A DNA stretch of 64,000 nucleotides, taken from NCBI RefSeq assembly GCF_000189635.1, contig NW_002476251.1, positions 186,001 through 250,000 on the forward strand, written 5' to 3'. The position numbers and the translations under genes were made by a program. The notes beneath the pieces were generated by a model that was not told the origin of the DNA, ran no database searches, and was given only the letters and a program-made list of their open reading frames with translations. Positions 1 to 13,091 of this stretch are shown piece after piece (the stretch's first letter is position 1; each line of letters starts with the position of its first letter). Source of the stretch: Tetrahymena thermophila SB210. Taxonomy: Eukaryota; Ciliophora; Oligohymenophorea; Hymenostomatida; Tetrahymenidae.

Positions 1-1475
1 AACTAAATTCTTTGAATCTTGATTTGTAAAGTAGTCCTATATGTGAAAAGGGAGCATTTGACTTATTTTAATCTTTAGGAAAAGTATCTAGCCTGACACA
101 TTTGACACTCTAACTATGTTCTTTTTCTCTTCGCTCAAAAGGCGCTTCTGCATTAGGTTCTGGATTATCAAAGTTAAGTAATCTAATAGAACTTAAAGTT
201 TATCTTTATTCAAATAGTATTGATGAAGAAGGTGGTTCTGCTTTTTGTTCAGCTTTAGCAAACTTAACTAAATTATAAAATTTTGTGCTTGATATATCTT
301 GGAATAAAATTGGTTCAAAGGGTGCTTCTGCTTTAAATTCTAGTTTATTAAATTTAACTGACCTATCAACTTTAGAACTTACAATAGATTATTGTAATAT
401 TAGCGATTAAGATGTCATAAATCTAGGCTCTACTATATCAAACTTAGTTAACATATCAAGTTTAGTAGTCAGATTTATAGGGAATTAATTAAGTGGATAA
501 GGTTTATCTGGTTTCATCTCTAATTTTGCAAAGTTGATTAAGATATAAGCTTTAAACATCGATTTTTCCAATAATAATATTGGTCAAAATTTTCCATCTG
601 ATTTATTCTCTCCTCTAGAGCATTTAACTAATCTCCAAGATTTTAAATTTAATTTACAGAAAAATGGAATACGTAGTTAGAGTGCTTAATATTTAGGCTC
701 TGAATTAGGAAAGTTAACTAACCTTACAAAATTGACACTTCAAATAAATGACAATTAAATTGAAGATGGACTTTCTGATTTAGTATCTCATTTTAAAAAC
801 TTAACAAAGCTCAAAATTTTGAATCTTCCTTTATATAGTAATAATATATAAGCTTAGGGAGCATCTGGTTTAGGCTCTGCTTTAGCAAATTTAACTTAGC
901 TATAAGATATGAATATTGAATTATTCTCCAATAAGATAGGCACAGCTGGAATGGCTGGTTTAAGTTAAGGTTTTACAAACTTAACTAACCTCTAAACTTT
1001 ACATCTTTAGTTAATGATAAATCATATTGGGAATGAGAATTCATCTACTTTTGGTACTTTTTTAGATAACTTAAAAAATCTCTAAAAATTCTCACTTAGT
1101 TTATGCTACAATAAATTAAACGCATAGAGTATATTTAGCTTGGGCACTTCTCTAGCAAATCTAACTAAACTCAAAAATTTAAACATCGATATAATGAATA
1201 ATTAATTGGGGTAAGAGGGTGCATTACTACTGGGTTAAGCTTTGGCAAAGTCAAATAGTATCGAAATATTGCACATCATGTTAAACAACAATAATATTGG
1301 CGAAAAGGGTGCATCTGATTTTTTAGTTGCTTTATCAAAGTCATAAAGTCTCATTATATTTACAATTTACTTGTACAACAACGATGTCTATGGAATCAAA
1401 TTAAAAAAAAGATTTGAAAGAAAAATATAAAAAGCTTCTTAATTAATTAAATCCGAAGTAAAAATGGATTTTTGA
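1..1475 (+). CDS. Leucine-rich-repeat (RNI-like) protein, 5' end cut by window
   Basis: With TAA/TAG read as Gln, one frame is open from the first bases to TGA at 1473-1475, giving about 491 residues; the start lies left of the window. The product is a solenoid of about 15 leucine-rich repeats of 30-31 residues, e.g. 'LSKLSNLIELKVYLYSNSI' followed by a Gly-Ala-Ser-Ala-Leu helix start. The pattern LxxLxxLxLxxxxNxIxxxG, with helices starting 'GASAL', is of the ribonuclease-inhibitor type. The last residues are basic (KKRFERKIQK). Ciliates have large families of such proteins, usually protein-interaction scaffolds, and some carry kinase domains; any such domain would have to lie upstream. No intron is needed in this part. 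The specific partner cannot be inferred. Confidence 0.85.
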
Positions 1476-2135
1476 AAATCAACTAAAATATGAAGTAGAT
1501 TATTCAGGAGTTTTTAAATAAATTCAAATGGTTTAAACTAAATAAAGAATAATTTATTTTAAAATATTAGATGTACACTAAATATCCTTTTAAATAATCA
1601 AATAATGGTAGTTATATATTTTATTGTATAATATAAAAATATAAAATCTATTCGCTGAATATCTTTATTTTTTTTATTTTTGTTTTTACCACTTTATAAA
1701 ATAAATTCATTTGATTTGTGTTAAAAACGTAATATTACCAGATATCAATAATTTTTTACTGATTGATAATTTGTAAAATTTATTATCTTTCAGTACTTAT
1801 TATAACGATCATATTATTTATTACTTAAAATTTTTTTTTGAATGTAAATAATAATTATTTAATTTTTTATTAGATAAAGAGTAATTTATTATTGGAATAT
1901 TTATTGTTGCAGTTAAACTTTTTAATTCATTCATTCATTTATAAATAAATAAATATTTTTTAATTCTAACATAGTTAAGAGTAATACAATTTTTAAAATA
2001 ATAGAACAACAAAAATAAAATAAAAGTGGGAAAAAATTTTAAAATAATTTATAGAAGAAAAATTAATTGATGGTCTGAATTTTATATATGAAAGTAGAGG
2101 GTAGGGTTTAAAGATATTTTTCTTTATGCATGTAT
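1476..2135. other. Intergenic spacer, convergent 3' ends
   Basis: AT-rich stretch between the 3' ends of a + and a - gene. It holds homopolymer runs and short AT repeats; I see no gene or RNA in it. Confidence 0.6.
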
Positions 2136-5100
2136 TCATTTTTATGTTTGGGACATAATGAATTTGTTAACGAATATTTGTTATTTTCTATTGAGTTAGT
2201 TTATTCTGGAGAATTCTTATTAAATTTATTATGCTTAGATGGAATTAATGACATCCTAAGTTAATAAATTGATAGATTTTTAAATGATCTCTCTCCATTT
2301 AATTAGATCTATATTGCTACGTAAATCTTTTATAATTTAACAATCTTAAACGTATTCAAACAATCCTAATTTTTTATCTAGCTTAATTCGATCAACAATT
2401 TCTTTTTCTCTGAAATAAATCTATCTTACTGTTTCAATAAAATTACCATCAAGTAAGATTTCTACAGCTTATTTATGTTACTCAAGAGCTTGACGTAAAC
2501 TAATATTACTACTTGAATTAAAGATATAATCAAACAGATAATCTTCTTAGAAAGCATGGCCAATCGAGTCATTATTCAAAAAAGGTAAGATTTTAACGTA
2601 TGATTTTAAAAAGTTGTACATTTACATAATGCTATCAGGTAAATTTTAATCAATATTTAAAATATTCATTAGCATGCTTTGATTTTTGTCAGCCTAAATT
2701 AAGACTTGTCTTTTAAGTTCATCACTCATAACTTAGCTTTTTAAAATAATCTCTCTTCTTTCAAGATTAAATGCCACTGTTTTTTAATATTTTGATAGAA
2801 TTCTTACAAGCTAATCTAAATCATTTTAATTTTATCTTAAACTAAGTGTGTTCTAATATTTTTCTTCAAGCACTCTTCTTATTTCAAAGCTTTGTCTCAC
2901 ATGCAAATTAAATAACTTCCCAATACTTAGTAGCTATTCAATAGCCCTGTAATCATAAAGAATGCTATCCTTGAGTACTACTTAAAGTAGTAGATCCAGC
3001 TTAATATTTGCAATAATATTTTATTGATTAAATAATAAACCCAAACTTTGCTATTGAAGTAAAGATTCTGTTAACCTACTCCTTAGCAATTTCAACTGAA
3101 TTCCAATATCATCATTATCATTACCCTACTAGTACCTAATAAATAATATTTACTAAAATAAAAGAAATTTTAAAAATTAATTGATTACCAAATTAAATCA
3201 TCCATATCAAATAGATACGTAATAGAAGAAAGAGCATTCTAATAATTTTTTTCCAACCAATTTATCAAGTAATTTGCTGAATATGGGTTTAATACTTTTC
3301 TTTCCAATTAAACAGCATATCTTACAAGACACTCTGTGTAAGACTTGATATTAAATTTAAAGCAGTCTTATAGCTCAGGGGCGATGCTTGTTTCTTAAAT
3401 CATTAAATCAAGTTCTTCAAGATTATCTTAGATAATATCATATAAACGTTGATCAATATACTGATGCTAGTAATTTTCATAGTTTTTTCTGAGGTGGATT
3501 ACTTTTGATGTAATTTCATCTCCACTCTTTAGCCAATAAACAAAGATATTTTAAACTTACACAAGAATTGACTACATGGAAATTAATTTTTTTAGTAAAA
3601 CTTACTCTACTTTGTTCATGTAGTTTGGTCTGTTATATTCCTATCTCAGATCTAATTTAATCCAATAAAAAATAGGTTTTAATTATTTAAAACATGAACG
3701 AATTTATTTAAAATGGATGCTAATTTATCATTAAAAAATTAGGTGCCAAAAATTGAAGAATAAAAAAAATTTTACTTTCAAGATTATTATATGACTTATA
3801 AATTAATTATAGACAAGTATTTATATTTGATGAGAGCTTATTTTTTTCTGAATCTACTTAAAAATTTAAATTTCCTATGCTAGTTGGAGATACACTATTA
3901 CAAGATTCTAGTAGAGTAGTTATAAGATGTATGTTTGTCTTATTGTAATCTATGGCTGATAATAGCTGATGGATATCTTATGAGTTTTAAGTAATTGTTT
4001 AGGGATCAAAAGGTGAGTAGGATGCTTACCGAGAGTTTTAAAAAAATTAAAGGAGTTGGTTCAGTAATTTTTAGTATTATTGCAATTTCAAATTAACTTG
4101 CAAAATGCTTAAGAATTACTTCTAATTATCTTCAAATTAAAAAGATAGCATAAAATTTTGTTTTTAAAAATTGATGATTTCTTTAGCTTTCTCTAAAGTT
4201 TACTGAATTTCTTATCTTTTCATTCTAAACTCTCTAGTTTCATTTTCGTATTTTATCAAAGGGAATATTTTTTGTTGTTCTGTTTTGATTTCAGCTATTT
4301 ACTAAGATAAAAGCAAGCTCATTTATGAGATAATTGGATTAATTAGACTAAATTCAGATTATTAAGATAGATTTTAAAGTCTATCCTATAACTCAAGAAG
4401 TAAAGATAACTAAACTTGAGTTTTTTATAACATTACTTTGCCTTGTTCTGGGGATTATTATACGTTGAGAGTAAGTAGTAATTATTTTCCATTATTAATG
4501 ATATTTTAACAGTATAACTCATCATTAGCAAGCTATCCTTATGATATATAGTTGACCAGCTTATCCACCTCATCTAATGTTTTTGAATAAATATCATTAA
4601 TAGTGCTTACTAATTTCGTTATTTGTTTACTTCTTAACTATATAAAGAACATACTGTTTTAAGACGAATGAGTTTGCTTTGCTTACTTTTTAATTTTTTT
4701 AAACTATTCCCTAACTTCTTATGATTCCTTTTATGCTAGTTATATATAACCAGAAGCTTACTATGAACGGTTTGTCCTATTATTTAAATATTGTTGTATA
4801 TTATTTCTAATATTTTTAATCTTGTTATCTAACTCAGGAATTTTTTCATTTCTGTAAAATAATATTTATTAAACATAATTGAAGCTTTCTTAATAGCTAG
4901 AAAGTAGAATTTCATTAAATTCTATATTTTCTTCCACTTCTTCAATTAAGGCTTTCAAAGTAATAAGAAAATCATCAATAAGCATGCTTAAGTTTGAATT
5001 GATAGTATCACTATTCTCAATTTCTTTGACCTACATTGAAAGCTATTGCTATTTTTCAGTAAATTTTTCACTCGTCTTATCAAATTTGAAATGTTTTTTA

Positions 5101-6301
5101 TAATTTTCAACTAACTCTTCTAGCAGAGTCGTCTTACTCTAATATTCATCTTGAATTCTTAAGTACATACTTTCAAATTCAAATACATCTTGTTAATAAT
5201 TTATCTCTTAAGTGTTTTAGTACTTTTACAATCTCAGAGCTAGTCCTTTTTGTTTTAGTTTTTCATAATATCCTATCATCTCCAAGCATTCATCTTTGAT
5301 CTTCACTAATTCCTGCTTTTTATCTCTTTATAGATTTAAAATAGTAATTTATTTAAGGCAATATTTTAACTTTTTCATTTTAAAATTCGATTTAAATGCA
5401 CATTTATATTTATATATTTTTTAGCTTTTTTAATTTTTTTTGCAAATTTAACGAATAATTAAATTTACTTAAATAGTAGAAGCTCGTGTGATGTCTTTTG
5501 CTGAAAGAACTGCTTAGAATCACTTTTAGAACATTAATTAAGTTTCTTTTTTTAAATATCTATTTTATCTAGACAGCTGTCGTAATCATAAAATATTTTT
5601 CTTCTTTTTTCTACAATATTTTATAAAATATTTGAGTTTTCTTTAATTTATTCTATCGTTTTTTCAGCTTTAGAAATGAGAGGATCACTGTTAAATATTT
5701 TTGCATCTTCTAATTATTAATAGCCTTTCTACTGAGCTATAACATGATAGTTTTATGCCTATGTATTGTTTAGAGCACTCTAATTCAAAAAGCTATTATT
5801 ATTACTCTACTTAAAGGAGTCAGCTCCATGAACAGATCTCTAATAGCTAAAGGAAGGTTAGTTTTTATTTGGATTTTAGTTAAATATAGAATTATATTGT
5901 TAAGGTATTTGGATTCCTACAGGATTATTAGTATTTAGATAAGATTAGTTATGAGTTGGTAAACGATCAGAAGGACGGTCTAAATGAGGCGAAGCAGGAA
6001 TTGAGTTATTCGCACTAAATATTTTACTGTATTATGGTTAGTTTGATTGTCTTTAACTTTGATTTATTTAGGATTAAAATTATTTCTATCCTTAAAATAT
6101 TGAGTTATCCTTATTCATTTATTATAATGGCTACTGATTAGCTGGCTAAGAAGCAAATATATTTGTATTATTTTCATTGGTTGTTCCATCACGCTTAATG
6201 GCAGTAGAAGCATATTTATTTTTTAAATCATATTTTAAGCTACCAGGCCCAGTTTCATTTGCTTAATTGCTTTTAGCGGTAGTAAAATATGGATTTTACA
6301 T
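2136..6301 (-). CDS. Large coiled-coil protein with Gln/Asn-rich N-terminus
   Basis: The ATG is complement 6299-6301 and the TGA is complement 2136-2138. Introns at 5425-5468, 3652-3775 and 3136-3188 restore one frame of 1314 codons (total divisible by 3). The first ~270 residues are Gln/Asn/Ser/Pro-rich (start MQNPYFTTAKSNQ; also 'SIPASPHLDRPSDR'). The remainder is mostly Lys/Glu/Leu-rich predicted coiled coil, e.g. 'KQELVKIKDECLEMIGYYEK', with helical stretches to the end. No catalytic motif, membrane segment or zinc motif was seen. I do not recognise the family. A helical tethering or scaffold role, for example vesicle tether or cytoskeletal, is only a guess. The 3136-3188 intron is a clean GTAATC..TTAG; the 5425-5468 intron ends in AAAAAAG and is the least certain. 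Confidence 0.75.
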
Positions 6302-7798
6302 TATTTTTTAAAAGATAAAATAGTTGAAATTATTATTTATTTAAGATTGATTGAATGAATTAAAACCAAAATTCAAAAAATAAGATTACAAGAATTCCAT
6401 TATTTATGAAAAATAAAAACTACCCTTTTTAAAATTTTACTAAATTTCAGTCTACACTGATAGTTAAATAACAAGCAAATATCAGATTTACTTTAATATC
6501 TTTCCAAAAAATGCACAAATTAATAAATCAAATTTAAAAAAAATGAAATTATTTTAATTTTTTAAAACATAAAATATTAATTATCAAAAATAGATTTTTT
6601 AAAATTTTAATAAAATTTACAAGATAAAATTTTGCAAAATATGGTTTTTAAATGAAAAAATTTTATTTTTGACTTTTAAAATAGGAAAGCAATTTATATT
6701 CCAATTTGTTTGTATAAAATTTATTCTTATATTTTTGATCTAAAATTTTTTATTAAAAAAAATTACTTTCTATAAAATTAAAGTTAATGAACTAGCTTTT
6801 TTAAATTGAATAAAAAAAGTGTTCAGTAGCTATTGAATAATGTATATTTTTTGACTTTACCAATTTTCTTATTTTTCAAGTAAAATAAAGACTAATTACA
6901 GCTAAATTATGATGGTAATTCATTGACTATACTTATACTTTTGTCTATTTTTATTTCTTTTTTTGTGATTTTAGAGAAATTATCAAGATTTTTTTTAGAT
7001 TTAAAAAAATGAATATTTTATTTTAAAAGATTAAAAAAAATATATTTATAATAAAATTAAGTAGTTCAAAATCTGTTTTATGATTTCATGAAAAATTAAA
7101 TTTATAAATAAAAATCTCTTTTCAGATAATTTACTCTAATATTTATAAATATACTGAATATAAATGTTAAATAATAAATAAAATTATTCAAAAAATTATT
7201 TTTTCGTTATAGTTTAACATTCGGATTGATTACTGCTTTTAAAACTAAAAAGTATAAAAAAATACTACCTTTTCTTTAATTATTATTTAATTATTAGTGT
7301 TTTGATTTTGAATACACTAGCTAAAGTAAAATAAATTTATTTTTTCAATATTAAATATTTTAATATTAATAAAATAATTAGTATTTAGATTAATTCATAA
7401 AAAATTATCAGAATAATTTATATTGTATCTGTTAATTATTTTTGATAATAAAAATTGACTGATTAAATAATTGATTTTATGAGTGATTGAATAAATCAAT
7501 TAGTGAATGAGCTGTCTGCGTACCTCTTATCACAAATTTATTTTTATAAATAAGTAATATTGGTTATAAAAATAATCATTAAAAAAACTATTTATCTTTA
7601 TTAGTTTTTAATTGATTCAAGAAAAATAAAGGAAAATTTATTATTAATTAATTAGTAGATTGATATTAAAGCGTATTAAAACTCTATTCATAACAAACAG
7701 TAAAAATTAAAAAGCTTTGATTAGGCTCTTAAGCATTTAAGCCAATAAAAATCAAAAGTAGATATACATTCATAATTACATTTATTTAAGAAGAGCAA
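6302..7798. other. Long AT-rich spacer between divergent genes
   Basis: About 1.5 kb of very AT-rich DNA between two divergently transcribed genes, presumably containing both promoters and 5' leaders. I see no conserved element, RNA gene or credible ORF. Confidence 0.5.
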
Positions 7799-10700
7799 AT
7801 GCTGTTATAGAAAGAAATTTCTAAATCGAAGCAAAAGGAAGCTATGCTCTTTTAGGTTGAATGCTTCATATTTGTTAATTAAGACAAAAAGATAATAAAT
7901 CTGCAGTTCTTTAACTCTTATCTTAAGGTAGAACATAATATGATTTTTTTATGACATATTAACAAAAAGCTAAGTATTAGTTTAAAATAATATTTATATA
8001 AAGCAAGAAAGTTAATTATATCAATTGATTAGTACAATATGAAGTGCATGTTGTATGAAATAGACTTAAATATTTTAAATATAAAAAAGGTATTAGAACA
8101 TAAAAGCGGAAATTAAACAATGGGAGTTGTAGTAATATCAGATATGATAAGAGTAGAGTGGTTGGTAAAAGAAGGTCCAGACGGAACAAATGCATTTGAT
8201 AGATGTGAAGGGTTCAGAATAGAAAAAGATGATATTTATTAAAGGGCAAAAGCAGCACTAGAAAAAGATGCTGCTTCAATTGACCCGCTTCATTTATTTA
8301 ATTCATAATAACAAAGCAAAGAAGCCAAATAAGGATAAGCAAATGGCGAAAGTAAAAAGAATTCTACAACGACAACATTAGAAGAATAACAAAAAAACAT
8401 AGAATAGAATGATTAATTTAGACAAATAATAATAGAGATATTTTTAAAAGAACCAATACTTCTCAAAAAAGTTTACAATTACTTCGCACCTCGTGTTATC
8501 ATGAAGTAGTTTCATGACCACTACAAAGCTGTAAAAAAGCTTGGTAAAGGCTCGTTTGCATCTGTAATTAATTAAAATTTTATGCTAAGCCTCATTAAAT
8601 GGGAAAAAAAAACAAAGCAAATTAATTTGTCAATAAAGAAATAAATAGATAAATTGAATGATAAATATAATTTCAATAAATTATAGATAGAAAAAAATAT
8701 TAGAACAAAAGAATTTAGAAATTTATCAAAAATTGATATATAAATTTTTAACATTACCTTAAATAGCATTTACTTGTTGTCAAGTGATCAATCAATCAAT
8801 CAAACAAACAAAAAATTGAAATTTTCTTATAATCTTTTTTATTATTTATTTTTTAAATATAAATTTCCCCCACATGACAAACAAACTTGTATCATATTTA
8901 CAAAAATTATTTACTATTATTGACTAATAGGTTTTACACGAAAAAAATTGTGTACATGCTTAATTCTGTATTAAGAATATTATTCTCAAAAAATAACCAT
9001 ATAAAATAATAATAGGAAATCATTTTTATAATAAAAATAATAGGTTTATCTTGTTAATCATAGAGAAACTGGAAAATAACTTGCAATAAAAGCTTTTCTC
9101 AAAGAAAAACTTTACTAAGAAGATAAAGGATCAGTAAAATTTAATTCATAATATTTAGACAGACTGAATTAAAAATTATTCAGATTTGAGAAAGATTAGC
9201 AAAAATTAAATTAAAAAATAATAAAATAAAAATAAAGGAAGCGTTTTTCAATGAAATAAACTTAATGAAACAAATAAATCATCCACATTTACTAAAATTG
9301 TATGAAGTCTGGGAAAGTATGCACAGTTTTTATTATGTAATTGAGTTAGCAAATGGAGGATCTTTAATGGATCGTATTAGCTTAGCGAAGAGAGCAAAAA
9401 AAAAAGGTCTAGAAAAGGAAAAAGATAGTGGAGCTTTTACAGAAAATGAAATTAGATCATATATCAAATAGCTAACTTCTGGTCTGTTGCATTTAAAAGA
9501 AAGAAAAATTATGCATAGAGATATAAAACCAGATAATATTCTTCTTAGAAAAGTTCCTGTTTTTTAAAATCTTAAAACACCTAAATCTTAACATCTCTCT
9601 GCTAATACTATCCAATAACCTAAGTAATATAAATTTGAAGCAATTATCGTAGATTTTGGATTAGGTACTTAATAAGATATAAAAGAATATTTATTCCCAA
9701 AATGTGGAACTCCTGGTTATGTTGCGCCTGAAATTATCAATTTGAAAGGAGATTTAACAAAAGTAATTAAAATTCATTATTTAATATTCAAAGACAGTTA
9801 ATTTAAGCTTATAAATTACAGGCAAGATATACAACTTAATGTGATATGTTTTCAATAGGAGCAACCTTTTATTTTATGTAAGAGATTATTTATTTATAGT
9901 TTTCTATTCAGTTTAATATTTTATTTATGAATTAAATCTCTTTAAATAACCTCTAAATTTATAATAATAGGTTATCACTTAAACCTCTTTTCTTGGGATA
10001 AACGACAAGAGAGACTATCGAACTAAACAAAAAATGTGAAGTCAACTATAATATTCCAGAACTTAAAGACTGTGATAAGAATGGTAACTATTTAATACTT
10101 TATAAATTTAATCAAATAAAAAAAAAAAATAACATTAAAAGCAATTGATTTAATGAAAAAAATGTTGGAAAAAGATCCAACATTGAGAATAGACCCTAAA
10201 TCTGCTTTGAAGCACCCTTATTTTAAAAATTTGGACTCAAATTTTGAAGAAGATTTAGTGGTGCCTGAAGATACCCCTACCTAAATAGAATCAGTCATAA
10301 AAAAATTTTAATCAGAGTAGTACTAATTAGTTTAGTTATAATATATGTAATTTTAATGATATTTTTTAAATGTAGCACGTTTGATATGTCAAGAATTAAT
10401 TCTTTGATTAACAGTTCTTTAAGATAATAAATGAAGTAATAATCTCAAGAGCAATCAACATGTCTTTCAAATACATCATAAAAGAGCCTATAAATGCTTA
10501 ATACATTAAGCAATAACAACAATAGCAACTAAATGTAACCACCCACCAGTAATATGTAATATTTAAGCAATACAAGCATGGTATCTAACTTAAACTCGCC
10601 TAATATGGCAGCAATGCAGGAATCTACTCATTCTGATTATGAAAGTAGATCTCAATATTCTAATTTTAAGCATAAGGAAAGCATTAATGATTCTGAATTA

Positions 10701-11270
10701 AACTATGTCAATAAAAATTAAAATGTATATGGTTATATTAGTAAGCAGTTCATCTCATAGAGCAGCTTTGAAAATGATATGAGAAGTCCTTCATTTGCAG
10801 CTTCTGAGACTTCTATATGCAGACAAGAAAGTTTGACCTCTAATTTTTCTTTAAAAATGAAAGCACACTAAAATACAAATAAGTAGAAAGATTAAAATAA
10901 TTAAGTTCGATATAGAGCTCAATCTGTAGAAGATTCTCTAGATCCAGCACATTAAAATAATTTACTAAATCCAAATGGTGCTGAAGGTCGAACTAAGTCA
11001 CCTTCTAAATTTAAAATCGATTTTGAACGTTCTAGGGCCAGTAGTGACTAATTTGAACACCTAAATTAAATAGAAAATTAAGACGAAACTAGTAAAGAGG
11101 CTGAACAGTAAACTTCCAGCAATCAAAATAATTAATAAGGTTAATTATAAAATTAAGCAAAAAAAAATAAAGCAAAGGATGCAGTACCCTAATCAAAAGA
11201 AGAAAATAAGCTAAAATTTAAAAAAGGTACATTAGATGAACAATTTTACAATGATCCAAATCTTCTATGA
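7799..11270 (+). CDS. Ser/Thr protein kinase with possible PH-like N-terminus
   Basis: ATG at 7799, the first in-frame ATG after an upstream TGA, and TGA at 11268-11270. Introns at 7928-8032, 8564-9043, 9134-9237, 9763-9821, 9878-9970, 10084-10141 and 10347-10375 (or to 10393) give 847 (or 841) residues. Residues ~15-110 resemble a degenerate PH fold ('VIRVEW'-type strand), weakly supported. Residues ~209-515 are a complete kinase: glycine loop KLGKGSFAS, lysine in AIKAF, catalytic HRDIKPDN (~342), DFG (~389) and GTPGYVAPE. The ~330-residue tail is Ser/Asn/Gln-rich. The 'FHDHYKAVKKLGKG' lead-in matches a large ciliate CAMK-like family. All catalytic residues are present, so it should be active; its substrate is unknown. 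Confidence is high for the kinase and moderate for the first exon. Confidence 0.85.
8564..9043 (+). other. Long intron inside the kinase glycine loop
   Basis: A 480-nt GTAATT..AATAG intron separates Ser220 of the glycine loop from the following Val (GSFAS|VYLV). It is unusually long for this window. A short complementary-strand open frame inside it has no protein-like character. It could hold an unseen exon or regulatory element, but I see none. Confidence 0.7.
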
Positions 11271-13091
11271 GGGAAAAATATTCCCTTAAATCTGTAATTT
11301 TAAATTAATTCCCTTAATGAAATTAAAGAAGCTATTTATTAGAGATATATAATAAACCTAAATATATTAATAAATAAAATATGGTTTAATAATCAATTAT
11401 TTTAGTTAGTGTAGCTAGTCAGCAAATACTAAAAGACTAGACTAAGTTCAAGATTTTAATCTGAACTACTAAATTCACTCAATCAATCAATCATTCAATC
11501 ATTCATTATATTTTAAAAATTAAATACAAATAAAAAGATTTTCTTAAAATTCTTATGTTCTCATTCCTGGTTTCTCATAATAAAATAAATAAATAAACAA
11601 ACAATAAAATTATAAAAATATCAATAAATTAGCATTTATTTCTAGTAAATTGAAGTCATGTTTATACTTAAGAGGTTTAAAGCTTATCCCTTAAATATTT
11701 AATATAAAATAACCAAAAATACTTAAAATATAATTATCACTATCATCCAAGCTATAAGTTACTGAAAAATACTTTATCAATAATACTAAATTTATAAATT
11801 AAGATAGATACTCACCATCTAGATAGGCTTATGGAAACTAGTTTAAAATATTCTTAGTTACACAAACCAAAAAAAACTTTTTAATTCTAAAAATAATATT
11901 AAACTAATTTAAATAATTATTAAAATGTAAATTCAATCATCAAATATTTACTCTACTTGTGTTAATTTTTGCATTATTTCTCAAAATTACTAAATATTAT
12001 TACAAACAATATTACTTTCAAAAAAATCAATAAATTTAATTTTAAGCAACAAAATCATAAAAAAAAATAAGCTTTAACAAATCTTCAATAATTAAGACCA
12101 ATTTTTTTAAAAAAAAAAGTTTTCTGAATTTTGATTAATTTTAGTAAGCATTTTAAAATCAAATATAAAGAAAATAATTAAGATTTAGAAAAAAAAAATA
12201 TTCATAATCAATATAATTATTTTTTGAAATATCAAAAATCATGATATCATGGTTCATGATATTTCAAATGCAGGAACAGCAATAATAGCTATATTTTTTG
12301 AATTAATTTTGTTCAGTACGGTACTTGAGATTCTTTAATAGTAATAAATAGAAAATATTTAAGCAATAACTTTATTTCTATTTTAGATAGAGTCGCTTCG
12401 TTTTTTTTTTTATTAATAGAATTATATGAAAATTCTTGATTAATTAATTCAAGAGAAATTTTGATGAATAAAGCTTGTTATTATTCTTAATAAATAAAAT
12501 ATTTAAATATACTTGTAACATACTTTATGAAATAGACTTTGTTTATAATCTAAAAGATCTCAACCAGCTTGCTATTTTACATTTTCAAATTTATTTTGAT
12601 TGAGTTGATAAATTTTAAATTATTGGTTGGTTATATATTTAATATGGTGTTTGTATATTGAAAAGAGCCCACCTTATAAAATTTAATTGATTATACACTA
12701 ATTACATTTTAAAATATAATTTAGATTTTAATTAGATAAAATGTAATCAAATAGTTAGCTGCCCACTAATAAAATAAAAAATAATAAAAATTATTGAATC
12801 AAACTCGAGAAAAATGTTAATAATAATTCCTTGTTCATTTTTTATAGTTTTTTAAAGTTAAAAATATTCTATATTTTATTTATAAAAAATAATAACTAAA
12901 AATGAAATAATTTAGATAAACAGACATATATTATTAGAGATGAGAGCTTTTGATAGAGATGATATCAACTTAATTTATTTAATTAATTATGAAATATTAA
13001 AATAAAAAACAAGTATTTATTGATTTATTTTTTAATTATTTATTTATTTTATCCATATTTTTATTTATTTTTAATTTATAAATAAATAAAT
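11271..13091. other. Long AT-rich spacer, convergent 3' ends
   Basis: About 1.8 kb between two 3' ends. It contains the nested palindrome at 12223-12268 (listed separately), long A and T runs and short tandem motifs. No protein-like frame or RNA gene was recognised. Confidence 0.5.
12223..12268. repeat. Nested inverted repeat in intergenic DNA
   Basis: Perfect 12-bp arms, tttgaaatatca (12223-12234) and tgatatttcaaa (12257-12268), enclose a 22-nt centre. That centre includes the perfect 12-bp palindrome catgatatcatg at 12240-12251. It could form a hairpin or cruciform or be a dimeric protein-binding site; there is no poly-T run placing it as a terminator. Confidence 0.7.

Noticed and set aside
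8572-8769. 65-residue minus-strand open frame
   Set aside because: Phe/Ile/Leu-rich string lying inside a kinase intron on the opposite strand; typical of AT-rich DNA.
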